A stretch of 64,000 nt of DNA from the NCBI RefSeq assembly GCF_042646085.1, contig NZ_JBHRSZ010000006.1, forward strand, positions 1-64,000, written 5' to 3'. Below the pieces are notes generated by a model. It searched no databases. It saw only the letters and a program-made list of their open reading frames with translations, and was not told where the DNA came from. Positions 1 to 9,199 of this stretch are shown one piece after another (the first letter of the stretch is position 1; every line of letters begins with the position of its first letter). The position numbers and the translations under genes are program-made. This stretch comes from Litoribrevibacter euphylliae (GTDB lineage Bacteria; Pseudomonadota; Gammaproteobacteria; Pseudomonadales; Litoribrevibacteraceae).

Positions 1-286
1 TTTTTATGTCTGGAAAATATCCAACACCAAGACTTCGAGCGGAACAATACGGCTGAGGCTTGAAAATTCCCTGCACTAACGTCCTGTTAATTTAACTCTC
101 TCATTTTTTCTTATGCTATCGGTTTTTTACGACGTACTTTTCTATTAGTAATGGAATAAAACCTGATAGGATTAAGATAGTTGGATTTTTGCCGTTAAGT
201 TATAAATGGAGCCTTTTATCCGGTGAATTCTAGGAATAACTTGATGATTTAAGCTAAAGTACTTTCTTAGGTTGCGTTACTAATCG
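1..286. other. Non-coding or partial sequence at left window edge
   Basis: No convincing gene was found before the first start codon. All three forward frames are open for the first 50-90 bases, so the 3' end of an upstream gene may lie at the edge, but nothing recognisable is encoded. The rest is AT-rich and is the likely promoter region of the DUF342 gene. Confidence 0.3.
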
Positions 287-1993
287 ATGGATAGATATAG
301 ATTGGAGAGTCTAGTGGAAGATGATGTCAGTTCTGAGCAACTATCGTTTGAGTTAGCGGAAGATCAAAAGTCGGTTGAGCTCGTGTTATCTCTATCAGAT
401 AGCTGTCCTTCACAAACTTCTATTCAAACAGAGTTCCAGTCTTGTAAATTCAAAGATTGCTTATATCGTGAAGACTTGATTGCTCAAGTTTTAGCTGACT
501 TCAAACAAAAACAGGATGCAACTCCTAACTCTGCTGAGGTTATGCGCTATAAGATCGCTGACCGGAAAAGTGCAACACTACACCTTGAAGTTTCAGGTGA
601 TCGTCTTACTGCTTCTTTAGTTATCACTGCTGCGTTTGGTGGTAATAATCCAAATGAAAAGTTGATTCTTGCTTATCTCAGAAAACAAGGGATTAAGGAA
701 GGAATTCAGCTTCCGGCTATCAGAGAGTATTGTTCTCAAGCAAATTCGTTAACCCCAGGAGCACAAACTACTGTTGTTGTTGCTAAGGGGCAGGCGGCTA
801 AAAAAGGTATTGCCTGTGAGTTTAAATGGGCGGTAACTCCGTTTCAGGATCGGGAACTTAAGCCGGTTCAGAGAGAGGATGGTACCATTGACATGTACGA
901 TATGGGGGATATCGAAACAGTTTCTCCCGGTGATGTGGTAATGGAGCGGATACCTGCGCGTAAAAGTGATGATGGCATTAATGTTTATGGCGAACCTATT
1001 TTTTCAATTGCACCTCCTAATCTTCCATTTTCTGTTGCCGAAGGCGTTGAGGTTTCCGAAGACAATCCAAATCAGCTTTTAGCGACGCGTTCTGGTGTCC
1101 CAATGAGATCCCGTGATGTTATTCGTGTGGATGACATTCTAGTGTTGGAAACGGTCGATCTTACCACTGGTCATATTAAGTTTGATGGTACTGTCATGAT
1201 TAAGGGCCCCGTTCGTGATGGTTTGAAGGTTGAGGTAACAGGTGATATTCATGTGCGAGATCTGGTTGAATCAGCCACTTTGATTGCAGGCGGTAATATC
1301 CTTGTTAAACAGGGTATTTTAGGTCGCAAAGTAGAGTCTGAGGATGGATATGGCCAAGAGTCCTCTTACAATGCCATTGTAGATGCTAAAGGAGATATTG
1401 AAGCCAGTTACCTACAATTTGTTTCGATCAAGACGGGTGGGAAAATCACAGTTAAAGACCAAATGCTTAGCTGTCTGGTTAAGGAGTGCGAAGAGCTTGT
1501 CGTTGGTGGACCAACTAAGAGAAAAGCTAAATTGGTGGGTGGTCAATATAAAGTTCGTAGATCTGTTAGTGTAGGTATCTTAGGTTCGGATTCATATGTG
1601 CCGGCAGATATTGAGTTAGGAACCGATGTGGCTCGTTTAAAAGAAGAGTTGGAAGAAATTAAAAATACGTTGCTTGAGAAACAAGACAGTTTGGCGCGTT
1701 GTACTGTGCAGCTCGAAAAAAATGAGCAGAAGGGCGACCAGAAAAAGATAGATCATTTCACGCAGGTGATTGCCAGAATTCGTAATGAGGCTCAAGAACT
1801 CAAGGAGCAGTATGAAACGTTAAGCCAGCAGTATAAAGAGTTAGTAATGCAGGTCTCCGTCTCTGTATACGGTGAATGTTTTCCTGGAATACAATTTAAG
1901 TTTGGGAAGTTTAATACGACGCTGCAAGACTATTCAAAAGCTTGTCGCTTCAAGTTCACTAAGATGGGGCTGAAGAAATCACCTCTAAAGTGA
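287..1993 (+). CDS. FapA family protein (DUF342)
   Basis: A 568-residue protein whose centre matches the FapA/DUF342 family. It has a segment with SPGDVV, the EPI and RSGVP type motifs, and then a beta-helix-like stretch (GTVMIKGPVRDGL, GDIHVRDLVE, GNILVKQGI) around residues 285-400. A coiled coil (about residues 445-520) follows. The family is widespread in bacteria; members are cytoplasmic, form polymers or bind other proteins, and have been tied to motility or cell-surface regulation, but no precise role can be assigned here. The ATG start has no good Shine-Dalgarno sequence. The gene is convergent with holA, with 27 bases between them. Confidence 0.8.
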   Translation: MDRYRLESLVEDDVSSEQLSFELAEDQKSVELVLSLSDSCPSQTSIQTEFQSCKFKDCLYREDLIAQVLADFKQKQDATPNSAEVMRYKIADRKSATLHLEVSGDRLTASLVITAAFGGNNPNEKLILAYLRKQGIKEGIQLPAIREYCSQANSLTPGAQTTVVVAKGQAAKKGIACEFKWAVTPFQDRELKPVQREDGTIDMYDMGDIETVSPGDVVMERIPARKSDDGINVYGEPIFSIAPPNLPFSVAEGVEVSEDNPNQLLATRSGVPMRSRDVIRVDDILVLETVDLTTGHIKFDGTVMIKGPVRDGLKVEVTGDIHVRDLVESATLIAGGNILVKQGILGRKVESEDGYGQESSYNAIVDAKGDIEASYLQFVSIKTGGKITVKDQMLSCLVKECEELVVGGPTKRKAKLVGGQYKVRRSVSVGILGSDSYVPADIELGTDVARLKEELEEIKNTLLEKQDSLARCTVQLEKNEQKGDQKKIDHFTQVIARIRNEAQELKEQYETLSQQYKELVMQVSVSVYGECFPGIQFKFGKFNTTLQDYSKACRFKFTKMGLKKSPLK

Positions 1994-2020
1994 AATTAGT
2001 CCGAACGTTTGAATAGGCTG

Positions 2021-3046
2021 TTAAGCCGTTTTACGCATTCTGAATTGTTGATTGCCTGCGAGCGCTAAACATATTTCATAGAAAAGTTGCCAGGGTACTT
2101 CATCAGACATTCCTTTTACTGACATATCCAAACTGTGCGCTGCTTTCAGGAGATTTTCGAGCTTAGTTTTATCGAGTCGTTGTAATGCTGTCCGATATAA
2201 GCCTTGTTTATTTTTCCACACCTTAGCTTTTTGAAAAGCGAGCTCAATAGAGCTGGATTGGCTGTAATTGATCAGAGTATTGAGCGTTCGGATTTCTTTA
2301 GTGATCATGCCGCTTAAAGATAACAGTTCAGCGCCTTCTGCTTTTAAGTGATTAAAGATAGAAGAGACTGCGGGTAAGTCTCCTTTTAAACAGTTGTCAC
2401 TGAGATCAAAGATGGTATAACGAGCGCTATCGGCAATAGAGTTTACAAGGGCCTCGAGAGTAATTTGAGACTCGTCAATCGCTAGGCTTAATTTATCGAG
2501 TTCCTGTTTTGTAGCGAGTAAATTGCCTTCGGTTTTTTCCAGCAACAGCTGAAGGGCATTGTACTCAATAGACTTACCTTGTTTTCTCGCATAGCTAGCA
2601 GACCACTCTTCGACTTCTCGTGTTTTAAGAGGCCATATGGTGGTGGTAATGCCACTCTTCTCAACGGCTTTATACCAAGCTTGCTTCTGTGTGTTTTTAT
2701 CCAGTTTAGGTGCTCGAATAATAACAACAGTGTCGCCGTCGGCTGAGTCACAAAACTCAACGATGGCTTTACCTTTATCTGTAATGCGTGCGTTAGGTAG
2801 ACGTAGTTCAATAACTTTCTTATCTGAGAACAGCGATAATGCTTGAGCTTCTGCTGAGAAGTCACTCCAGCTGAAACCCGTTTCAACATCAAACACAATA
2901 CGTTCAGAGTGGCCTGCTTTCTTGGCAGCAGCACGTATGTTGTCCAAAGCCTCCTCAACTATTAGGGTTTCATCCCCATGAATAAGATAAATGGGATGTA
3001 AGCCTTTAGATAACTGTTTTGGTAGTTGAGGCGCTTTAACTTCCAT
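2021..3046 (-). CDS. holA: DNA polymerase III subunit delta
   Basis: A 341-residue protein that fits HolA throughout: N-terminal QLPKQLSKGLHPIYLIHGDE, then a helix-rich C-terminal half. Delta opens the beta sliding clamp within the clamp-loader complex (delta, delta', tau/gamma). It is the last gene of a minus-strand run, starting 3 bases after the lptE stop codon, the usual lptE-holA pairing in gammaproteobacteria. No truncation is seen. Confidence 0.93.
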   Translation of the reverse strand: MEVKAPQLPKQLSKGLHPIYLIHGDETLIVEEALDNIRAAAKKAGHSERIVFDVETGFSWSDFSAEAQALSLFSDKKVIELRLPNARITDKGKAIVEFCDSADGDTVVIIRAPKLDKNTQKQAWYKAVEKSGITTTIWPLKTREVEEWSASYARKQGKSIEYNALQLLLEKTEGNLLATKQELDKLSLAIDESQITLEALVNSIADSARYTIFDLSDNCLKGDLPAVSSIFNHLKAEGAELLSLSGMITKEIRTLNTLINYSQSSSIELAFQKAKVWKNKQGLYRTALQRLDKTKLENLLKAAHSLDMSVKGMSDEVPWQLFYEICLALAGNQQFRMRKTA

Positions 3047-3049
3047 GGG

Positions 3050-3565
3050 TTATTTGCTGGCCTGAGTATCGAGGAGTTGTCTCGACAAATAGCTGGCGTA
3101 TTGACGAGTTAATTCTTGGTAAGCCGCCATTTTTGTAGCTCGCTCTTGCATATCCGAGGACAATAAGTTGTCTTCATCATAGCTTTGACGGCCAATTGAA
3201 ATAAAGTTCTGGCTTAAAGGCTCAGCCTTTTCTTCCAATTCCGTTGTTACTGATAAAGTAATTGTGTGTTCGAATTCAGAGGTATCACCATCTCGGTCTT
3301 TAGAAGAGACGCGTCTTCTTTCTGATACTCGGGTGATTTTTGCTTTCACTGCTGATTCAGAATTGATACTGATTTTATATTCACTGGCAAGGGTATCTTT
3401 AAATACTTTGATAAACATAGGGTTGTTTATTTGTTCTGTATCCAAAGCGATGCTTGTGATGTTCAGCGTGGCGTTGTGATAGCCTCGTAGTTGCCAGCCA
3501 CAGCTTGAAATAAGCAATGTGCAGGCAAGGACGAAAAGAACTTTGAAATGATTAGATAGAGTCAT
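3050..3565 (-). CDS. lptE: LPS-assembly lipoprotein LptE
   Basis: This start gives a 171-residue lipoprotein: a basic and hydrophobic signal followed by the lipobox LISSC, then GWQLRGYHN, typical of LptE. An upstream in-frame start would add 35 residues and bury the signal peptide, so the internal ATG at 3565 is chosen although its ribosome-binding site is weak. LptE plugs the LptD barrel in the outer membrane and helps insert lipopolysaccharide. It sits between leuS and holA, the conserved order. Confidence 0.92.
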   Translation of the reverse strand: MTLSNHFKVLFVLACTLLISSCGWQLRGYHNATLNITSIALDTEQINNPMFIKVFKDTLASEYKISINSESAVKAKITRVSERRRVSSKDRDGDTSEFEHTITLSVTTELEEKAEPLSQNFISIGRQSYDEDNLLSSDMQERATKMAAYQELTRQYASYLSRQLLDTQASK

Positions 3566-3629
3566 AGCGTTGTTGTGGCCTTGAAGGAAAGCATCCGGAA
3601 CGCAGAGAGTGCGTTCCGGATGATAAGCT

Positions 3630-6077
3630 TTAGTTGGCAACGATGTTAACGAGTTTACCTGGAACAACAATTACCTTGCGAATGGTTTTTCCGTCGGTAA
3701 ACTTCAGGACATGTTCATCAGCTAATGCAAGCGCTTCTACATCCTCTTTCGTTGCATCCGGTGCGACTTCAATCTTAGCGCGAACTTTTCCGTTTACTTG
3801 GACGACCACTTCAATCACAGATTTTACCAGCGCTGATTCATCAAATTCAGGCCAGGCTTCTTCCATTACTGATGATTCATGACCAAGTGCTTGCCACATT
3901 TCATGGGTAACATGAGGGATAATTGGGGAAAGTAATAGGATGGAAGCTTCTAGCGCTTCCTGAACGCAGGCTTTATCTTGATCATTAATGACATCGAAAC
4001 GGCCAATAGCATTCGCCAGTTCCATGACGGCAGCGATTGCAGTATTGAAGGTCTGACGGCGCCCCATGTCATCCGTTACCTTTTGGATGGTTTCATGAGT
4101 TTTACGACGTAGATCCTGCTGTTCTTTAGTTAGTGATGAGGTATCCAGCTTAGCTGCTTCACCTGCTTGCACATGACCCTGTACTGCTTTCCAGAGACGT
4201 TTAATAAATCTATGTGCGCCTTCAACGCCAGCGTCATTCCACTCCAACGTTTGCTCAGGTGGTGCAGTAAACATCATGAACAGACGAACGGTATCTGCAC
4301 CGTACTGTTCAATCATCTCCTGTGGATCGACGGTGTTGCCCTTTGATTTGGACATTTTTGAACCATCTTTATTCACCATACCTTGGCAAAGTAGACGCTT
4401 AAATGGCTCATCTGAATCCACCATACCTGAATCGCGAAGCAGCTTATGGAAGAAACGAGCATACAATAGGTGAAGAATGGCGTGTTCGATCCCTCCAATG
4501 TACTGATCTACTGGTAACCAATAGTTGGCTTCTTCGTCCAGCATCTGCTCATTATTCGTAGCAGAGCAGTAGCGGGCGTAATACCAAGACGATTCCATAA
4601 AGGTATCGAAGGTATCAGTTTCACGGAATGCCGGAGCACCGTTGTATTCTGTTTTTGCCCACTCAGGATCAGCTTTAATTGGAGACTGAACGCCATCCAT
4701 TTCAACATCTTCCGGCAGTTTAACCGGCAGTTGATCCAACGGTACCGGGATTTCGTTGCCTTGCTCGTCATACATCATTGGGATTGGAGATCCCCAGTAA
4801 CGTTGACGGCTTACACCCCAGTCGCGAAGACGATAGTTAACGGTTTTGTTGCCTTTGCCTTGAGACTCAAGAAATGCAGCAATTTGATCGAAGGCGTTTT
4901 GGAAATCCAAACCATCGAATTGGCCAGAATTAATTAAGGTGCCTTTTTCGGTATAGGCTTCTTCGTCCAGGCTTACGTTTGAGCCGTCGGTTGCGGTGAT
5001 CACTTGTTTGATCTCTAAACCATAGGCTTTGGCAAACTCGTAATCGCGCTGATCGTGACCAGGTACCGACATCACGGCACCAGAACCATAATCCATCAAC
5101 ACAAAGTTTGCAGCCCATACAGGTACTTCTTCACCTGTGATCGGGTGGATTGCGGTAATGCCCGTTGCAACGCCTTTTTTCTCCATCGTTGCCATGTCGG
5201 CTTCGGCGGTGGTTTGAGCTTTACATTCTTCGATGAATGCAGCCAAGGTCTGATTGTCTTTTGCTGCTTCTAGAGCAAGCGGATGTTGTGCTGCCACGGC
5301 AACGTAAGTCACACCCATGACCGTGTCAGGACGTGTGGTGTAAATGTCGATGGTTTGATCACTGTCTTTTACGCCGAAGGTCATTTCGACACCTTCAGAG
5401 CGACCAATCCAGTTGCGTTGCATCGCCTTAACCTGATCCGGCCAGCCGTCTAATTGATCAAGGTCGTTTAATAATTCTTCAGCATAATCGGTAATTTTTA
5501 CGAACCATTGTGGAATTTCTTTTTTCTCCACAACGGTATCACAACGCCAGCAACAGCCTTCGATCACCTGTTCGTTTGCGAGTACCGTTTGGTCGTTCGG
5601 GCACCAGTTCACGGCAGATGTCTTTTTATAAACTAAGCCCTTTTTATATAACTCAGTGAAGAACCATTGTTCCCACTTGTAGTATTCCGGTCGGCAGGTA
5701 GCGACTTCACGATCCCAGTCATAACCAAAACCAAGGCGCTTAAGTTGGCCTTTCATGTAGTCGACGTTTTCGTAAGTCCATTTAGCTGGCGCAACGCCGT
5801 GTTTGATGGCAGCGTTTTCAGCAGGTAAACCAAATGCATCCCAACCCATAGGTTGCAGCACGTTCTTACCAAGCATTCTCTGATAGCGGGAGACTACATC
5901 TCCGATGGTGTAGTTACGCACGTGGCCCATGTGGAGTCGACCGCTTGGATAAGGGAACATTGACAGGCAGTAAAATTTTTCTTTACTGGCGTCATGAACC
6001 GCTTTGAAACATTCGTTTTTTTCCCAGAATGATTGTGCTTCCGACTCGATTTTATGAGGGTTGTATTGCTCTTCCAT
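3630..6077 (-). CDS. leuS: Leucyl-tRNA synthetase
   Basis: An 815-residue class Ia synthetase that charges tRNA-Leu. The HIGH-type motif is HMGH in PSGRLHMGHVRNYTIGD, and the KMSKS motif is intact (GSKMSKSKGN). An editing (CP1) domain with TTRPDTVMGVTYVAVAAQHP and a C-terminal domain ending KVIVVPGKLVNIVAN are present. The start is set at 6077 because the protein then begins MEEQYNPHKIE, as in known LeuS. GGGA lies just upstream; a longer reading from 6107 is unlikely. It lies in the lnt-leuS-lptE-holA series. Confidence 0.96.
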   Translation of the reverse strand: MEEQYNPHKIESEAQSFWEKNECFKAVHDASKEKFYCLSMFPYPSGRLHMGHVRNYTIGDVVSRYQRMLGKNVLQPMGWDAFGLPAENAAIKHGVAPAKWTYENVDYMKGQLKRLGFGYDWDREVATCRPEYYKWEQWFFTELYKKGLVYKKTSAVNWCPNDQTVLANEQVIEGCCWRCDTVVEKKEIPQWFVKITDYAEELLNDLDQLDGWPDQVKAMQRNWIGRSEGVEMTFGVKDSDQTIDIYTTRPDTVMGVTYVAVAAQHPLALEAAKDNQTLAAFIEECKAQTTAEADMATMEKKGVATGITAIHPITGEEVPVWAANFVLMDYGSGAVMSVPGHDQRDYEFAKAYGLEIKQVITATDGSNVSLDEEAYTEKGTLINSGQFDGLDFQNAFDQIAAFLESQGKGNKTVNYRLRDWGVSRQRYWGSPIPMMYDEQGNEIPVPLDQLPVKLPEDVEMDGVQSPIKADPEWAKTEYNGAPAFRETDTFDTFMESSWYYARYCSATNNEQMLDEEANYWLPVDQYIGGIEHAILHLLYARFFHKLLRDSGMVDSDEPFKRLLCQGMVNKDGSKMSKSKGNTVDPQEMIEQYGADTVRLFMMFTAPPEQTLEWNDAGVEGAHRFIKRLWKAVQGHVQAGEAAKLDTSSLTKEQQDLRRKTHETIQKVTDDMGRRQTFNTAIAAVMELANAIGRFDVINDQDKACVQEALEASILLLSPIIPHVTHEMWQALGHESSVMEEAWPEFDESALVKSVIEVVVQVNGKVRAKIEVAPDATKEDVEALALADEHVLKFTDGKTIRKVIVVPGKLVNIVAN

Positions 6078-6162
6078 CGTGTTCCCGATCAGTAAGGTTG
6101 GTGACATAGAAAAAAGAGTCTAAGTCTAACTCATCTGGGGGTTTGAAGACTATAGGTGATGC

Positions 6163-7755
6163 TCAGTTCGTAGGCTTAGAAGCTGAGAAAATAATAGGAA
6201 ACAGATTAATTCCTACCAAGATAAGTACGATAAGCACTAATAAGGGATAGTTAAGCCATTGGCTGTAAGGTGTTAGTCCTTGATGAGTTGTGGCTGTAGC
6301 GTTTAGTCCGCCAGATACAAAATCAGGCATCGAGTAGGTAATTATGCCCTTTTCATCAATCACTGCAGTCAAGCCTGTATTGGTCGCTCGCAATACGTAT
6401 CGGCTGTTTTCCAAAGCTCGCATCTGTGCAATTTGGAGGTGTTGCTTTGGCCCAATCGAGTCACCAAACCAGGCATCGTTGCTGATGGTAATGATGAGAT
6501 CTTGCTGTTGATCTTCAAATTGCATGTTACTGGCGATGAATTCAGGGTAGGCAATTTCATAACAGATGGCTGGTAGTAAATTCATACCTTGGAGCTTCAA
6601 CGGGGGCTGCTCTGATGGTCCAGGGCGGAAGTTGGACATAGGAAGATTAAAGAATTGAATCAAGCCTCTGAGAATATCTTGTAGTGGCACATACTCGCCA
6701 AAGGGTACTAACTTTTGTTTATGGTATTGGCCGGAGGCTGAACCAAGACCAATGATGCTGTTATGTAACACCGGCGTTTCGGCGGGTGAGTTAGGGTCGT
6801 AATAAGGAAGCCCGGTTATTAACCCCTGATGTGGTTTTAGCTGTCGTTCAGTTTCCGCTAACCAGTCACTGACTTGGTGTTTGAAGTAGGGGATGGCGGT
6901 TTCAGGCCAGATGATTAAATCGCTGTCGACATTACGGTTGAGCTGACGGTAGGTGCTAAGGCTGACAGGGCGATATTCTTTTTGCCATTTCTTCTCCTGC
7001 GGAATATTCCCTTGCATTAGAGTAACGGACACTTCTCGTTGCGCTTCTGTCCAGTTGATCTGAGCGAATAAGAATCCAAGGGGCCAAAGCAATAAGGTGG
7101 CTGCAATAAAATAGGCGTACTTGCCACAACTTTGTTGGCTGATTACAAACTTTAAAGCGCTGGCGGTTAAGGCCGCGACTAAGCTAACACCAAACACCCC
7201 GAAGACAGGCGCCCAACCAGATAGCCAAGAGTTTATGTGTCCGTAGCCGAGGTACAACCATGGAAAGCCTGTTAGCATCCAGCTTCGGATCCATTCAAAT
7301 AGGACCCAGGTCGCTGCAAATACCAACGCATTTAGCAAAGGAGAAGAAACCGCCAGCCGTTTATAACAATAGCCTTGAAGAGCAAAGAATAGTCCCAGTA
7401 AAAAAGTAAACAGGCCTGTCATAATCAGAGCTAACGGAATGGGTGCGTATCCGTACTCGTGGATGGAAACGTATACCCAAGAGGCTCCAGCTAAGAACAC
7501 GCCAAAACCATAACTCCAGCCCAGCTTGAAGGCGGATTTAGCTGAGTTAACCTGATCAAGTTGCCATTGGAATAGTGCTACAGAAAGAATGGCCAGTGGC
7601 CAATAATCAAAGGGCGCAAAAGAGAAGGGAATGAGTATGCCCAGAAGGAAGGTGACCAGTAGTTTAACGAAATTCATTCCCGAATCAGTCAATTGGTTGG
7701 TAAAAGTTGTACTGACTCGGGAAGAGGTTAGTTTTTTAACGGCTTTACTGATCAC
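6163..7755 (-). CDS. lnt: Apolipoprotein N-acyltransferase
   Basis: An inner-membrane enzyme that adds the third acyl chain to lipoproteins. About six N-terminal membrane helices are followed by a periplasmic nitrilase-like domain. The catalytic triad residues are visible: Glu in WPETAIP, Lys in QKLVPFGEYVPL, Cys in LPAICYEIAYPE. A final membrane helix precedes the C-terminus. The GTG start at 7755 is preceded by AGGA at good spacing and gives 530 residues. An ATG at 7677 would give 504 residues and is the alternative. It follows corC in the conserved ybeZYX-lnt order. Confidence 0.94.
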   Translation of the reverse strand: MISKAVKKLTSSRVSTTFTNQLTDSGMNFVKLLVTFLLGILIPFSFAPFDYWPLAILSVALFQWQLDQVNSAKSAFKLGWSYGFGVFLAGASWVYVSIHEYGYAPIPLALIMTGLFTFLLGLFFALQGYCYKRLAVSSPLLNALVFAATWVLFEWIRSWMLTGFPWLYLGYGHINSWLSGWAPVFGVFGVSLVAALTASALKFVISQQSCGKYAYFIAATLLLWPLGFLFAQINWTEAQREVSVTLMQGNIPQEKKWQKEYRPVSLSTYRQLNRNVDSDLIIWPETAIPYFKHQVSDWLAETERQLKPHQGLITGLPYYDPNSPAETPVLHNSIIGLGSASGQYHKQKLVPFGEYVPLQDILRGLIQFFNLPMSNFRPGPSEQPPLKLQGMNLLPAICYEIAYPEFIASNMQFEDQQQDLIITISNDAWFGDSIGPKQHLQIAQMRALENSRYVLRATNTGLTAVIDEKGIITYSMPDFVSGGLNATATTHQGLTPYSQWLNYPLLVLIVLILVGINLFPIIFSASKPTN

Positions 7756-7793
7756 CTGGCGTCCTGCTGTGGATAGACCTTGAATTGTAAGGA

Positions 7794-8669
7794 TTATTCT
7801 TCTTGGTCTAATTCATCTGCGATCATGACTTCGAGTAGGCGAATCTGACGATTGTCCGCATTCAACACCTTAAAGGTCATGCCGTTGATGATGATGGACT
7901 CGTCGCGCTCAGGTAAGTGACCAAAACCGTTGGTGACAATGCCGCCGATGGTGTCAAACTCGTCATCACTGAAGTCGGTGTTGAAGTACTCATTGAAATC
8001 AACGATTTCCGTTAGCGCATTGACCATGAAGCTTTCAGAGTTTTCGATCGGGCGAATATTGCTTTCGTCGTCTTCAATGTCGGTTTCGTCTTCAATGTCA
8101 CCAACGATCTGTTCTAACACGTCCTCAATAGTTACTAAGCCTGCAAGGCCGCCGTATTCGTCAACCACAATGGCCATGTGATAACGATCAGTACGGAATT
8201 CACGCAGTAGAGTATTGAGGCGCTTGCTTTCCGGAACAAAGTTAACCGGACGCAAGATGTCCTTAATATTAAAGCGATCGAGATTGTCATTGGCCAAGTA
8301 AGGTAAGAAATCTTTCGCCAGTAAGATCCCAAGCACTTCGTCATTGCCTTCTCCTAGTACAGGAAAGCGGGAGTGCTGAGATTCAATAATCACAGGCAAA
8401 ATATCAGAAGGTGGCAATGCTGCTTTAATACAGATCATCTGGGAGCGAGGAACCATGATCTCTCGAACATGCATGTCCCCTACTTGAAGAGCGCCTTCCA
8501 TGATGGAGAGCGCTTCAGCATCACAGAGACCTCGATCATGAGCCCCCCGAAGCAGTTCCTTGAGGTCTCGACTCGACTCCGGCTCGGAGGATTGAGTAAA
8601 GGATTTAGTAATCTTTTCAAGCCACGAGGGCTTGCTACTGTGACTGTCGTTTTGTTGGTCTTCGTTCAT
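7794..8669 (-). CDS. corC: CorC/YbeX family protein (CBS and CorC_HlyC domains)
   Basis: A 291-residue protein with two CBS domains (from VREIMVPRSQMICI to IEDVLEQIVGDIEDE) and a C-terminal CorC_HlyC transporter-associated domain (TIGGIVTNGFGHLPERDE). Family members have been linked to magnesium and cobalt efflux and, for YbeX, to ribosome maturation or heat tolerance. No membrane segment is present, so it acts in the cytoplasm. It lies between ybeY and lnt, as in Escherichia coli. Confidence 0.93.
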   Translation of the reverse strand: MNEDQQNDSHSSKPSWLEKITKSFTQSSEPESSRDLKELLRGAHDRGLCDAEALSIMEGALQVGDMHVREIMVPRSQMICIKAALPPSDILPVIIESQHSRFPVLGEGNDEVLGILLAKDFLPYLANDNLDRFNIKDILRPVNFVPESKRLNTLLREFRTDRYHMAIVVDEYGGLAGLVTIEDVLEQIVGDIEDETDIEDDESNIRPIENSESFMVNALTEIVDFNEYFNTDFSDDEFDTIGGIVTNGFGHLPERDESIIINGMTFKVLNADNRQIRLLEVMIADELDQEE

Positions 8670-8741
8670 TATTTTTTAGTGACGAATTAAGGTAATTTGA
8701 ATCCTAGCCTGATCGGGAATCCCTTGGCAAGACTAGATTAA

Positions 8742-9197
8742 TTATATTTCTTGATAAGGATCTGGAATTTCCAGTTGAGAAAGAATATCGGTTTCCAGAG
8801 ATTCCATTTCTTCCGCTTCCTCATCATCAATATGGTCGTAGCCCAGAAGATGCAAAATGCCATGAATGACCATGTGTGCCCAATGGTTTTTTAACGGCTT
8901 TCCTTGCTCTTGTGCTTCTTGTTCAACGACAGAGGCGCAGATGACTAGATCTCCGATTAATGGGAAATCGGGTAAGTTTTCTGGTGCTTCAAACGGAAAA
9001 GAAAGAACGTTGGTCGGTTTATCCTTGTCCCGATATTGATGATTCAAGGTTTGGCTTTCTTCCTCGTCGACAATACGAATGGTGAGTTCGGCGTCTTCTT
9101 TGCGCCCAGTAAGGGCTTTATCGGCCCATAACTGGAAGTCGTCAGCATCGGGAAGGTTGGCTTGTTCGGTAGCAATTTGAATGTCTAGCTCAGCCAT
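8742..9197 (-). CDS. ybeY: Endoribonuclease YbeY (rRNA maturation factor)
   Basis: A 151-residue metalloprotein with the family zinc-binding signature HGILHLLGYDH and the preceding RDKDKPTNVLSFPFE. YbeY takes part in 16S rRNA 3' end maturation and 70S ribosome quality control. The start lies 2 bases after the ybeZ stop codon, so the two are probably translated together. Confidence 0.95.
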   Translation of the reverse strand: MAELDIQIATEQANLPDADDFQLWADKALTGRKEDAELTIRIVDEEESQTLNHQYRDKDKPTNVLSFPFEAPENLPDFPLIGDLVICASVVEQEAQEQGKPLKNHWAHMVIHGILHLLGYDHIDDEEAEEMESLETDILSQLEIPDPYQEI

Positions 9198-9199
9198 GA

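Noticed and set aside
1..63. 3' end of an upstream gene at the window edge
   Set aside because: All three forward frames are briefly open and none encodes a recognisable C-terminus.
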